Source: Hydrogenovibrio sp. JE_KL2 (GTDB lineage Bacteria > Pseudomonadota > Gammaproteobacteria > Thiomicrospirales > Thiomicrospiraceae). Taken from it: 64,000 bases of DNA. The stretch covers positions 806,001 to 870,000 of the forward strand of contig NZ_WBJR01000001.1 of the NCBI RefSeq assembly GCF_009296185.1. Reading direction: 5' to 3'. This document shows positions 20,321-28,981 of the stretch, piece by piece. Under the pieces are notes generated by a model. The model made no database searches. It saw nothing but the letters and a program-made list of their open reading frames with translations, and was not told the origin of the DNA. The translations under genes and the position numbers were made by a program. Each line of letters starts with the position of its first letter. Positions within the stretch are counted from its first letter, which is position 1.

Positions 20321-21310
20321 ATGACAATGACGCTCATTTTACCAAGTTTGGTATTACTCGTAGGACTAGCCCTTCTTGTCTGGAGTTCAGACATTTTCAT
20401 TGACGGTGCGGCAAGCACAGCGACCCACTTAAACATCTCTCCCCTAATTATCGGAGTAGTGGTTTTAGGCTTCGGGACTTCCGCTCCAGAAGTACTAGTC
20501 TCTATCTTAGCGTCAATTGACAACAGCCCTGGATTAGCCGTTGGTAATGTCATAGGTTCGAACATCGCCAACATTGGACTAGTGCTAGGAATAACCGCAC
20601 TGATTTCGCCGATTGTCGTCAAATCATCACTTCTAAAACGTGAATTTCCTATTTTACTCGTTGTCTCAATACTAGGTCTGTTTTTAATACTCGATCATGA
20701 GCTGGGGAGATTGGACGGAATCATCTTGATCGGCACGCTCATTTTCGTCATGGCTTGGATGATCAAGGCCAACAAAACAGTCGATAAACACGACCCACTT
20801 GTTGAAGAAACCATCGAAGAAATCAAAGACCTACCGCAACTATCCCTCAAAAAATCCATCATTCTCCTTTTAATTGGACTGGTTATTCTGATTGCCAGCG
20901 CCAAGTTAATGGTATGGGGCGCTGTAGAAATTGCCCAGTATTTTGAGGTTCCAGACTTAATTATTGGTCTAACAATCGTTGCTGTAGGAACCAGCTTACC
21001 TGAACTTGCAGCCGCCATTTCTGCCGCCAAAAAAGACGAATCTGACCTAATGATCGGAAATATTTTGGGCTCAAATCTTTTTAACCTGCTTGCCGTTATG
21101 GCAATGCCTGCATTGATAGACCCTTCGCCAGTAGACAACTCGACTTTAATTATTGATTACCCTGTCATGTTGGGAATGACTTTAGCCATGTTAATTGTCG
21201 CACTTCCAAGAAATGGCAGCGCAGTCATCACGAGAGCCGAGGGAATGCTTCTAACGCTCAGTTATCTTGGCTATTTGGTACTACTTTATTATAGAATGGT
21301 TCACCCCTAA
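20321..21310 (+). CDS. yrbG: Calcium/sodium antiporter, YrbG family
   Basis: Inner-membrane Na+/Ca2+ exchanger family protein, 329 residues and about ten helices. Both alpha repeats are visible: GFGTSAPEVLVSILAS with GNVIGSNIANIGLVLG (about 50-95), and VGTSLPELAAAISAA with GNILGSNLFNLLAV (about 225-265). First gene of the yrbG-kdsC-lptCAB run; divergent from the DUF72-like gene. Confidence 0.93.
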   Translation: MTMTLILPSLVLLVGLALLVWSSDIFIDGAASTATHLNISPLIIGVVVLGFGTSAPEVLVSILASIDNSPGLAVGNVIGSNIANIGLVLGITALISPIVVKSSLLKREFPILLVVSILGLFLILDHELGRLDGIILIGTLIFVMAWMIKANKTVDKHDPLVEETIEEIKDLPQLSLKKSIILLLIGLVILIASAKLMVWGAVEIAQYFEVPDLIIGLTIVAVGTSLPELAAAISAAKKDESDLMIGNILGSNLFNLLAVMAMPALIDPSPVDNSTLIIDYPVMLGMTLAMLIVALPRNGSAVITRAEGMLLTLSYLGYLVLLYYRMVHP

Positions 21311-21354
21311 GAACGTCGTCTCAAAAGTTTGTACGAAACAGCAAGGTAGTCAAC

Positions 21355-21897
21355 ATGGATTTTCAAACCAATATTTTAGAAAAAGCCGCCAAAATCAAAC
21401 TCCTGATTCTGGATATCGACGGTGTTTTATCCGACAACAAACTCTACTACGGCGACAATGGTATTGAATACAAAAGCTTTCATACCCGCGATGGACACGG
21501 CATGGTTATGCTGCAACAAAGCGGCATCGAAATCGGGATTATTACAGGTCGCAAATCTCCCCTTATCGACAAACGAATGAAAGATCTAAAAGTCAAACAT
21601 GTCTATCAAGGCGTTCCAGATAAACTCCCTACCTTTTTGAAGCTAGTAGATGAATTGGGATTAGATTTGAGTGAAATCGCCTATATGGGAGATGATATTC
21701 TTGATCTACCAATCCTTACCCGCGTTGGGCTTGCCGCCTGCCCTAAAAATGCAGACACGGAAGTTCCGCAACACGTTCACTACGTTTCACACTTTAACGG
21801 TGGCGAAGGCTGTGTTCGTGAAATGTGTGAATTGCTTCTAAAATCTCAAGGACTTTGGCAAAAACATATAGACTTTTACCTTAGAAAAAGCCTATAA
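21355..21897 (+). CDS. kdsC: 3-deoxy-D-manno-octulosonate 8-phosphate phosphatase
   Basis: HAD phosphatase that dephosphorylates KDO-8-P in LPS inner-core synthesis, 180 residues. The nucleophile motif LDIDGVLSDN (about 17-26), the TGRKSPLIDKRMKDL region and the GDDILDLPIL motif near 115 are typical of KdsC tetramers. It lies between yrbG and lptC; kdsD, which usually precedes it in E. coli-like order, is absent. Confidence 0.95.
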   Translation: MDFQTNILEKAAKIKLLILDIDGVLSDNKLYYGDNGIEYKSFHTRDGHGMVMLQQSGIEIGIITGRKSPLIDKRMKDLKVKHVYQGVPDKLPTFLKLVDELGLDLSEIAYMGDDILDLPILTRVGLAACPKNADTEVPQHVHYVSHFNGGEGCVREMCELLLKSQGLWQKHIDFYLRKSL

Positions 21898-21945
21898 AAT
21901 AGCTAAGATAAAATTTATCAGTACAAAACCAATGAGGGATAGCTT

Positions 21946-22509
21946 ATGAAAAAACGCTTACCAATGATTCTGGTTTTTGTACTATCAATTTCCCTTTTGT
22001 TGATCAACACCCAACAAAACTTCTTACAATCACCCAACAAAACACAGCCAGAGCGTCCAAAACTAACCTACAGCTGGCAAATTTTTGACTCTACCACTTG
22101 GCAAGTCAATAAAAATACCTCTGAACAACAGCAAACCTACTTAACGGCAAAAGCCATTCACTACCAGAACAACTCAAAACAAAGCGACTTCACGGCGCCC
22201 TTTTCAATCCAACAAAAGCCGAACGAAACCTTATTGATTCGCAGCCAGAAGGGAAGCAGCCAAAACGATCAAACCATCCATCTGGAAGGTAATGTTCAAA
22301 TAGAAAGCGCATCCCATAACAAAGAAAATAAAAGCCTTAAAACAGAACAAATTACTTATAATAGCCAGACAGAACAGTTGGTAAACCATGTCTTTACCCA
22401 GCTAAAAACGCCTAACGTAACCATTACGGGCGTTGGTTTTTCTGCCAATTTGAAGCAAGACCAATACAAATTTGAATCGAATGTTAAAACGCAATACCAA
22501 CCTCACTAA
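21946..22509 (+). CDS. lptC: LPS export ABC transporter periplasmic protein LptC
   Basis: Single-pass inner membrane protein linking LptBFG to the LptA bridge, 187 residues. N-terminal anchor (RLPMILVFVLSISLLLIN), then the beta-jellyroll region with repeated strands (YLTAKAIHYQNNSKQSDFTAP; ITGVGFSANLKQDQYKF). Low-conservation family, identified together with the overlapping lptA. Confidence 0.9.
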   Translation: MKKRLPMILVFVLSISLLLINTQQNFLQSPNKTQPERPKLTYSWQIFDSTTWQVNKNTSEQQQTYLTAKAIHYQNNSKQSDFTAPFSIQQKPNETLLIRSQKGSSQNDQTIHLEGNVQIESASHNKENKSLKTEQITYNSQTEQLVNHVFTQLKTPNVTITGVGFSANLKQDQYKFESNVKTQYQPH

Positions 22510-23041
22510 ACAAACTCTTTCTTCCGTGCATAGCATTTTCTTTCTTATGCTGGCGTTCACCACCCTATTCTGTGCTTTTTCCGCTCAAGCAGAAAACACA
22601 GCGAATACATCTGACGAAAACCTCCCCGTTGAAGTCACCGCCGACTCATTGAATGCGAAAGACAAGGAAGGCATTAGTGTCTATCAGGGGAATGTCGTCA
22701 TCACGCAGGGAACGACAACCATAAAAGGCGATAAAGTCACGTTACACCACCCTCAACGTAAAATATCGACTGCGATTGTGATTGGCAAGCCAGCCACTTT
22801 TAGGCGTTACCTTGAAGAGGAAAAAGGTTGGGTCACCGGTCATGCCGACAAGATAACCTACTCTGCTACACAAAAAACACTGCTACTTGAAGGCCATGCC
22901 CAAGTGATTCAAGAAGGCAAGAATAGCATCAGCGGCCCTAAAATACTTTACGACCTAACCCGAAAAACCCTATCTGCAAAAGGCGAAAAGCAACAGCGTA
23001 TCAAGATGATCTTCACACCTGACGAGCAGGAACAAAAATAA
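22481..23041 (+). CDS. lptA: LPS transport periplasmic protein LptA
   Basis: Periplasmic bridge protein of LPS transport, about 186 residues. Signal peptide (hydrophobic [19 protein letters not shown]) followed by the OstA-like fold ([37 protein letters not shown]). The frame is open from TTG 22472; ATG 22481 is the first plausible start and overlaps lptC by 29 bases, while GTG 22526 is an alternative. The stop overlaps the lptB start (TAATG). Confidence 0.9.
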   Translation: MLKRNTNLTKQTLSSVHSIFFLMLAFTTLFCAFSAQAENTANTSDENLPVEVTADSLNAKDKEGISVYQGNVVITQGTTTIKGDKVTLHHPQRKISTAIVIGKPATFRRYLEEEKGWVTGHADKITYSATQKTLLLEGHAQVIQEGKNSISGPKILYDLTRKTLSAKGEKQQRIKMIFTPDEQEQK

Positions 23042-23763
23042 TGGCGACTTTCTACGCTCGCGGTTTGGCTAAAAGCTACAAAAGACGTGTAGTCGTAACC
23101 TCTGTTGATTTAGATGTTTGCAGTGGTGAAGTTGTTGGTCTTCTTGGTCCAAATGGTGCCGGTAAAACCACCACCTTCTACATGATGACCGGGCTCGTTA
23201 AAAACGACGGCGGTGATATTTTCTTAAACGATCGTAATATCAGCGACCTTTCCATTGACCAGCGCGCCAAGCTCGGCATTGGTTATTTGCCGCAAGAAGC
23301 TTCTGTTTTCAGAAAGCTGACCGTCAGACAAAATATTATGGCGATTCTTGAGATGCGCAATGAACTACCAAAAGAACAGCAAAACCAAAAATATGAAGAG
23401 TTAATAGACGACCTACAAATTGGCCACATCACAGAACAATTAGGTCAAGCACTGTCGGGCGGTGAAAGACGCCGCGTGGAGATCGCACGAGCACTAGCAA
23501 TGGAACCCGACTTTATCCTTCTTGACGAACCTTTCGCAGGGGTTGATCCGATCTCGGTAAAAGACATTCAAAATATCATCTTACATTTAAAACAAAAGGA
23601 GATCGGTGTTCTGATTACCGACCATAATGTGAGAGAAACATTAGGGGTTTGCGACCGCGCGTACATCCTTCATGCCGGCACAATCCTTGCCAGCGGAACC
23701 CCACAAGACATCCTCGCAAACGAAGACGTCAAGCGAGTTTATCTAGGCGAAAACTTCAAGTAA
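23041..23763 (+). CDS. lptB: LPS export ABC transporter ATPase LptB
   Basis: Cytoplasmic ATPase driving LPS extraction, 240 residues. Walker [10 protein letters not shown] (about 36-44), signature LSGGERRR near 140 and Walker [14 protein letters not shown] near 159. Translationally coupled to lptA. In E. coli-like genomes rpoN follows; here hpf follows after 147 bases with its own promoter-like sequence. Confidence 0.97.
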   Translation: MATFYARGLAKSYKRRVVVTSVDLDVCSGEVVGLLGPNGAGKTTTFYMMTGLVKNDGGDIFLNDRNISDLSIDQRAKLGIGYLPQEASVFRKLTVRQNIMAILEMRNELPKEQQNQKYEELIDDLQIGHITEQLGQALSGGERRRVEIARALAMEPDFILLDEPFAGVDPISVKDIQNIILHLKQKEIGVLITDHNVRETLGVCDRAYILHAGTILASGTPQDILANEDVKRVYLGENFK

Positions 23764-23810
23764 TTTTTCACTTTTCCGCCACGAACACAAACTAACGCAA
23801 AACGCTTTTA

Positions 23811-23819
23811 TGCTATACT
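23811..23819 (+). promoter_or_regulatory. Extended -10 element upstream of hpf
   Basis: TGCTATACT (TGn extension and -10 hexamer TATACT at 23814-23819) lies 91 bases before the hpf start, in the lptB-hpf gap. No convincing -35 is visible, as is common for extended -10 promoters. Confidence 0.45.
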
Positions 23820-23910
23820 GCAATTGAAGACGTGATAAACACGCTTAACATAAAAATCACATAAAAATAAACGAACTGCACATCGCAAACACAGGCAAAG
23901 GAGCGATATT

Positions 23911-24240
23911 ATGCAAATCAATATCACAGGTCACCACATCGACATCACAGATGCACTTCACGATTACGTTACAGAAAAAATGCAAAAGCTAACCAGACAT
24001 TTTGACCATGTCACGATTGCTCATACAATTTTGACTGTTGAGAAGCAAGGGCAAAAAGCAGAAGCAACTGTTCACGTTTCAGGAAAAGATTTATTTGCCG
24101 AACACACCACTGATGATATGTATGCCTCTATTGATGGCTTGGTTGACAAACTTGACCGTCAAATCATCAAGTACAAAGAAAAAATCGGAAGCCACAATCA
24201 AAAATCTGGCGGCATTAAAAACATGGCAGAAGAAGCCTAA
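23911..24240 (+). CDS. hpf: Ribosome hibernation promoting factor, short form
   Basis: Binds the 30S subunit and promotes 100S dimers in stationary phase. 109 residues, the short HPF/YfiA type. The start MQINITGHHIDITDALHDYV is typical. AAAGGAGCG lies eight bases before the ATG, a strong ribosome site. A strong terminator follows. Confidence 0.95.
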   Translation: MQINITGHHIDITDALHDYVTEKMQKLTRHFDHVTIAHTILTVEKQGQKAEATVHVSGKDLFAEHTTDDMYASIDGLVDKLDRQIIKYKEKIGSHNQKSGGIKNMAEEA

Positions 24241-24251
24241 ATGCATCCGAA

Positions 24252-24281
24252 AGAAAAAAGGGCCGTTGGCCCTTTTTTTAT
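24252..24281 (+). terminator. Rho-independent terminator after hpf
   Basis: AAAAAAGGGCC-GTT-GGCCCTTTTTTT, a perfect stem with T-run, 12 bases after the hpf stop. The A-run on the other side could make it work on the minus strand too. Confidence 0.92.
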
Positions 24282-24366
24282 GGGAGTTTTTCATCTAATC
24301 CCTCTTATTATTACCCCATAATTGTTTTAGAATAACCCAAATTAACCAACAGCCCTGGCCGCCAAT

Positions 24367-25713
24367 ATGCCTCAGACTAGCGACAAACTTCAAATCACAG
24401 AACAACTACTCGAAGCCGTCAATGCGAATAATGAGGATTATGCTCAGCAAATATTGACCAGCCTTGTTCCTGAAGAAATCGCCGAAATACTTGAGGCGAC
24501 ACCACCCAAACAGCGTTATCCGCTTTGGGTACATCTGACCCCTGAGATTCAAGGGGAAGTCATCGGGCATACCAACGAAGAAGTTCGTTCTTCTTTATTG
24601 CAGCAACTTGATAACAAAGAAATTATTGAGTTAACCGAAGAATTGGGAACCGATGATATCACCGATATCGTTCAATCCCTGCCTGAAGAAGAACAACAAC
24701 ACGTCCTAGATAACCTTTCGGATGAAGAAAGAACCGCTGTAGAAACGGCTCTGAGCTACCCTGAGAACACCGCCGGTGGTCTGATGAGTACCGATATTGT
24801 TACCGTGCGTTCAGACGTCAGCCTAGAGGTTGTGTTGCGTCTTTTGAGAAAAATGGGGTCTCTGCCTGAAGCGACACTTGATTTGATTGTAAGGGATCGT
24901 GAAGGTAAATATGAAGGCGTGCTAAGAGTTAACGACCTTATCACCAACGATGAAGATACGCTCGTTCATGAGCTGATCAAGAAAAAAGATGCTATCAAAG
25001 CAACCACATCTGACAAGGACGTGGCGCATTACTTTGAAAAGAACGACATCATTTCTGCCGCGGTTGTCGACGAAAACAATTTGATTCTAGGTCGTATCAC
25101 TATCGATGATGTCGTTGATATCATCCGTGAAGAAGCTGAGCATGCGCAAATGGCTAGCGCAGGTTTAACCGAAGAAGAAGATTTATTCTCTCCACCTCTT
25201 CGCTCAGCCAAACGTCGTTCTTTTTGGCTGGGAATCAACTTACTGACCGCACTATTCGCATCTGCCGTGATTGGTGTCTTTGAAGCCACGATTCAACAAA
25301 TTGTCGCCTTGGCGATACTCATGCCAATTGTCGCCAGCATGGGAGGCATTGCCGGCACGCAAACTGCCACCATTGTCATTCGCGCATTGGCGACCGGAAA
25401 ATTAGGCGCAAAAAACAGCCGTGCACTGGTTCTAAAAGAAGGTACCGTTGGTTTTTTAAATGGTTTAATCTGGTCGGTTTTAACTGGAGCCACTGCGGCT
25501 ATTTGGTTTGATCAACTATCATTAGGAATGATTTTTGGTGCGGCAATGCTGTTGAATTTGATTGCGGCTGCAATCGCAGGTGCGATAATCCCGTTAATAC
25601 TCAATAAGCTAAAAATAGATCCTGCGCTAGCATCTGGCCTTATGCTAACGACAGTAACGGATTCTTTAGGATTTTTCGTATTTCTGGGGTTGGCGACAAT
25701 TATCTTGGTTTAA
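24367..25713 (+). CDS. mgtE: Magnesium transporter MgtE
   Basis: Mg2+ channel of 448 residues: cytosolic MgtE N domain (about 10-125, VPEEIAEILEATPP), tandem CBS domains (about 130-255, with TAGGLMS at their start) and a C-terminal five-helix pore (about 280-448) containing GGIAGTQT, the selectivity region. Known family members are gated by Mg2+ bound to the N and CBS domains. It has its own unit after the hpf terminator. Confidence 0.94.
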   Translation: MPQTSDKLQITEQLLEAVNANNEDYAQQILTSLVPEEIAEILEATPPKQRYPLWVHLTPEIQGEVIGHTNEEVRSSLLQQLDNKEIIELTEELGTDDITDIVQSLPEEEQQHVLDNLSDEERTAVETALSYPENTAGGLMSTDIVTVRSDVSLEVVLRLLRKMGSLPEATLDLIVRDREGKYEGVLRVNDLITNDEDTLVHELIKKKDAIKATTSDKDVAHYFEKNDIISAAVVDENNLILGRITIDDVVDIIREEAEHAQMASAGLTEEEDLFSPPLRSAKRRSFWLGINLLTALFASAVIGVFEATIQQIVALAILMPIVASMGGIAGTQTATIVIRALATGKLGAKNSRALVLKEGTVGFLNGLIWSVLTGATAAIWFDQLSLGMIFGAAMLLNLIAAAIAGAIIPLILNKLKIDPALASGLMLTTVTDSLGFFVFLGLATIILV

Positions 25714-25749
25714 GAAAAAGAGCCAAAAAGCTGCTTTTTTCGCAAGGAT

Positions 25750-25899
25750 TTAAAACACCCTCGCTAAGACATCTTCACTATAGGCGTATGCAGTTGCTGC
25801 AGTAAGAAAGATCGTCACAAACAACCACTTCAGCACCATAGGTGTCTTTTTATTTTCCCGAAAAATATTCGATTTGCGTTTGACCAATTTGACTGCCAT
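25750..25899 (-). CDS. 49-residue membrane peptide downstream of a cyclic-di-GMP riboswitch
   Basis: Unrecognised small protein. The minus strand reads ATG at 25899 through TAA at 25750, starting MAVKLVKRKSNIF, with a basic N-terminal half (seven K/R in the first 18 residues), one hydrophobic helix (residues 21-38, VLKWLFVTIFLTAATAYA) and the tail YSEDVLARVF. AAGGAATTGCAAAATG gives a good ribosome site. The helix could be a signal anchor or, with the ATAYAYSED junction, a cleaved signal sequence leaving only a short peptide. It stands alone between mgtE and prfC, and its leader contains the riboswitch aptamer, which is the main evidence that the ORF is real. Confidence 0.7.
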   Translation of the reverse strand: MAVKLVKRKSNIFRENKKTPMVLKWLFVTIFLTAATAYAYSEDVLARVF

Positions 25900-25959
25900 T
25901 TTGCAATTCCTTTTTTGATAGCATCAAGGGGTCTAGCTAGGATAAAACCAGATTACGAT

Positions 25960-25994
25960 ATAACCGCAACTTTTGCCAAAGTAAAAGCGGCTAT
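25960..25994 (-). promoter_or_regulatory. Stem-loop between riboswitch and peptide gene, candidate expression platform
   Basis: In the minus-strand RNA, AUAGCCGC (25994-25987) can pair over all eight bases with GCGGUUAU (25967-25960). A second AUAGCCG occurs within the aptamer (26012-26019 region) and could pair with the same GCGGUUAU over seven bases. Such mutually exclusive pairings are how many riboswitches act. No U-run follows, so translational or structural control is more likely than termination. Inference from base pairing only. Confidence 0.4.
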
Positions 25995-26002
25995 ATAGGC
26001 AA

Positions 26003-26069
26003 ATGGCAACCCGGCTATCTTAGAAAGACCCGTGGCTTTCCGTCCTTACTTCACAGTAAGTTTGGCTCA
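26003..26069 (-). ncRNA. Cyclic-di-GMP-I (GEMM-I) riboswitch aptamer
   Basis: The minus strand reads GAGCCAAAC, then hairpin CTTACT-GUGA-AGTAAG (GNRA loop), GACGGAAAGCC, an ACGGGTC...GATAGCCGGG arm and GGGTTGCC. This is the GEMM-I pattern. The ligand-contacting guanine before the CCAAAC (position 20 in the Vc2 aptamer) is G, which predicts c-di-GMP over cGAMP. The usual G21-C46 pair appears as C-G (26065 with 26040), a compensatory change supporting a real fold. I did not compute a covariance score. Confidence 0.87.
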
Positions 26070-26101
26070 ACATTATTGTTAAATATGGTTTTCGATATGC
26101 A

Positions 26102-26130
26102 TTTATGACACATTTTTTTCACAAATGCAA
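26102..26130 (-). promoter_or_regulatory. Putative promoter of the riboswitch transcript
   Basis: On the minus strand TTGCAT (26130-26125) and CATAAA (26107-26102) are separated by 17 bases. The start of transcription would be near 26095, about 26 bases before the aptamer. Confidence 0.45.
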
Positions 26131-26193
26131 TATAAATCATTAACTTATAGAATATTTTTGTTTTTTATTTTCTAAAACCGTCTTAAAAAAAGA

Positions 26194-27768
26194 TCAATGT
26201 TCTCGTGTAGCAACGAACTGCAAGTTTGGCCAACGCTCTTCCATCAAGCTTAAATTTACCCTTGTAGGCGCGATGTAAACCAACTGATCCGCCGCATCGT
26301 AAGCCACGTTCTCTTTTACCTTCGCCAAGAATTTTTCAATCTCAGACTTTTCGCCCATTATCCAACGTGCCGTCGAGACATTCACCGCTTCAAACAAACA
26401 TGAGACGTTATATTCATCTTTCAAACGCTGCGCAACCACTTCAAACTGCAACACACCGACAGCACCCAATATCAAATCGTTATTGGCGATTGGGCGGAAC
26501 AACTGTGTCGCCCCCTCTTCGGATAGCTGCGTCAGACCTTTTTGCAAAGCTTTCATCTTCATCGGGTCTTTTAATTGCGCGCGACGGAAAAGCTCCGGCG
26601 CAAAGTTTGGAATACCCGTAAACTTCAAGTCTTCGCCTTGCGTGAAAGTATCCCCAATCTTGATTGTACCGTGGTTGTGCAAGCCGATAATATCCCCGGG
26701 ATACGCTTCTTCTGCATGGTCACGTTTGTTGGCAAGGAAAGTGATGGCTTTCGAGATTTTGACGTCTTTACCGATACGCACATGCTTAAGCTTCATACCG
26801 GCCTCATACTTGCCGGATACAATGCGCATAAATGCAACCCTGTCTCGGTGCTGTGGATCCATATTTGCCTGAATCTTAAATACAAAGCCTGTCAACTTGT
26901 CTTCATCTGCACTGACCGTACGCGTTTCAGTTTCACGCCCTTTTGGTGGTGGCGCGTACTCTGCAAAGCCATCCAACAGTTCTTGTAAGCCAAAGTTGTT
27001 CACCGCGGAACCGAAAAACACTGGCGTCAGCTGTCCATCCAAAAACGCATCCAAATCAAACTCATGGCTCGCGCCACGTACCAGCTCGATTTCCTCTCTC
27101 AACTCTTCTGCCATGCCACCGATTTTTTCATCCAGCAGCGGGTTGTCCAAGCCTTCAATCAACTCACCAGCAGACGCATTCAAGCCGTCAGCCACTTCAA
27201 AAAGCCTAATGGTATCGTTGTATAGGTGGTAGATTCCTTTAAAGCGTTTCCCCATCCCTATCGGCCAAGTCATTGGCGCACAGCTGATTTTCAAAACCTC
27301 TTCAACTTCATCAAGCAGCTCAATCGGCTCTTTACCTTCACGGTCAAGCTTGTTGATAAAGGTCAGAATTGGCGTATCACGCAAACGACAAACTTCCATC
27401 AATTTGATGGTTCTGTCCTCAACCCCTTTTGCGACGTCGATAACCATCAATGCCGAGTCAACGGCCGTTAGAGTACGATAAGTATCTTCCGAGAAGTCTT
27501 CATGGCCCGGGGTGTCCAACAGGTTCATCATTACTTTTTTGTAAGGGAACTGCATCACGGATGAAGCAACGGAAATCCCTCTTTCCTGCTCCATTTTCAT
27601 CCAGTCGGATGTTGCACCTCGGTCGGTCTTACGGCTTTTCACCGCACCCGCCATCTGAATCGCACCACCATAAAGCAACAGCTTTTCTGTTACCGTGGTT
27701 TTACCGGCATCCGGATGGGAAATAATCGCAAACGTTCGTCTTTTATTTTTTTCTAACTGTAAGGACAT
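26194..27768 (-). CDS. prfC: Peptide chain release factor 3
   Basis: Translational GTPase that recycles RF1/RF2, 524 residues. G1 [10 protein letters not shown]3 [14 protein letters not shown] and G4 NKLDRE are visible, and the length matches RF3 (E. coli 529). The frame extends to a TTG at 27777, but ATG 27768 ([20 protein letters not shown]) is the family start. No clear Shine-Dalgarno. Lies downstream of secF but is separated by a hairpin terminator. Confidence 0.97.
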   Translation of the reverse strand: MSLQLEKNKRRTFAIISHPDAGKTTVTEKLLLYGGAIQMAGAVKSRKTDRGATSDWMKMEQERGISVASSVMQFPYKKVMMNLLDTPGHEDFSEDTYRTLTAVDSALMVIDVAKGVEDRTIKLMEVCRLRDTPILTFINKLDREGKEPIELLDEVEEVLKISCAPMTWPIGMGKRFKGIYHLYNDTIRLFEVADGLNASAGELIEGLDNPLLDEKIGGMAEELREEIELVRGASHEFDLDAFLDGQLTPVFFGSAVNNFGLQELLDGFAEYAPPPKGRETETRTVSADEDKLTGFVFKIQANMDPQHRDRVAFMRIVSGKYEAGMKLKHVRIGKDVKISKAITFLANKRDHAEEAYPGDIIGLHNHGTIKIGDTFTQGEDLKFTGIPNFAPELFRRAQLKDPMKMKALQKGLTQLSEEGATQLFRPIANNDLILGAVGVLQFEVVAQRLKDEYNVSCLFEAVNVSTARWIMGEKSEIEKFLAKVKENVAYDAADQLVYIAPTRVNLSLMEERWPNLQFVATREH

Positions 27769-27845
27769 AAGGGTCAAAAACTCAAACTATCTAAGTGAAT
27801 TGAAATGGATCAATTTAAATCTGTTCTATCAAAATCTTCCACTGC

Positions 27846-27898
27846 AAATAAAAAAACTGCCAGGTTGGGGGGGGGATAGACCCAACCTGGCAGATTTT
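27846..27898 (-). terminator. secDF terminator built from an inverted pair of the 18-bp repeat
   Basis: On the minus strand a copy of the repeat in reverse orientation (27898-27881, AAAATCTGCCAGGTTGGG) is followed by a loop containing a 9-base C-run and a forward copy (27869-27852) ending in a run of T and TTTATT. The 14-bp stem with T-run is a full intrinsic terminator, 40 bases after the secF stop. The forward arm has one mismatch to the consensus (17 of 18). Confidence 0.88.
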
Positions 27899-27937
27899 CG
27901 TTGCGTAGAGCAAACCCACGCAGGAAGATTGATACGG

Positions 27938-28972
27938 CTATTTTTTCTTTTGTGAAGCCAGCTTAGCTTCTCTTTGTGCTTCCTCTTCCAAGAAGAGTCT
28001 GGTTAGCTCTTCTTCTTGTTCATCTCGGCTTGCACCTTCTTTGACGGGTTTCATCAAGTCTTCTTTCGAAACGCCCAACGCCAATGCAATGGCACTTGCG
28101 ATGTAAGTTGAAGAATAGGTACCAACTACGATACCCACAATCAATGCCATCGCAAAGTTGTGAATGATTTCCCCACCAAAAATGAACAGCGCAATCAATA
28201 CCACCAACGTCGTGAAAGACGTCATGATGGTTCTTGCCAACATTTGGTTAACCGCTAAGTTGGTGACATCAACCGGTGATCCTTGACGTTCGATACGGAA
28301 GTTTTCACGCACACGGTCGAATACAACGATGGTATCGTTCAGCGAGTAACCGATAACCGCAAGAATGGCCGCCAGCACAGTCAGATCAAACTGCGCTTGT
28401 GTCCAGGCAAAGACCCCCACGGTAATTGTCACGTCATGAATCAAAGCCGCAACTGCCCCAACAGAGAAACGGAACTCAAATCGTAGCGCGACATAAATCA
28501 AAATACCGATCAACGCATAGATAACAGCTAGGAAACCGTCTTCGGTCAGCTCATCTCCAACCTGAGGCCCAACAAATTCAACACGTCTAAGGTCGATTTT
28601 ATCGTCGTTGTTTGACTTCAAAACTCCCAAAATTTGATTGGAAATTTTCGAAGAATTTACACCTTCACGAGGCGCAATACGAATCAACACATCTTCGGCA
28701 GAACCGAAGTTTTGTACAACCGCCTGATCAAAACCGTTCGCTTGTAGATTCTGGCGAATCTTATCAACATTGGCTGGCTTGTCATACGCCAACTCAATAA
28801 TCGTCCCGCCCGTAAAGTCGATACCAAAGTTCAAACCTTTGGTGAGAATCCCGACAATGGAGGCGATGATCAAAATCGTCGATGCCACCATCGCGATCTT
28901 GCGTTGTCCCATGAAGTTAATCAATTTTTGTTCAGACATATTCGTTTTATCCTGATTCTTATCTGTTGCCAT
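27938..28972 (-). CDS. secF: Protein translocase subunit SecF
   Basis: Inner-membrane RND-type subunit aiding Sec translocation with proton-motive force, 344 residues, six helices. FGIDFTGGTIIELAYD near residue 50 and the C-terminal IVVFDRVREN stretch are typical. GGAGAG precedes the ATG at 28972. The C-terminal tail after the last helix is charged (EEEELTRLFLEEEAQREAK). Nine bases after secD stop; same transcript. Confidence 0.97.
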   Translation of the reverse strand: MATDKNQDKTNMSEQKLINFMGQRKIAMVASTILIIASIVGILTKGLNFGIDFTGGTIIELAYDKPANVDKIRQNLQANGFDQAVVQNFGSAEDVLIRIAPREGVNSSKISNQILGVLKSNNDDKIDLRRVEFVGPQVGDELTEDGFLAVIYALIGILIYVALRFEFRFSVGAVAALIHDVTITVGVFAWTQAQFDLTVLAAILAVIGYSLNDTIVVFDRVRENFRIERQGSPVDVTNLAVNQMLARTIMTSFTTLVVLIALFIFGGEIIHNFAMALIVGIVVGTYSSTYIASAIALALGVSKEDLMKPVKEGASRDEQEEELTRLFLEEEAQREAKLASQKKK

Positions 28973-28981
28973 GTTTCTCTC

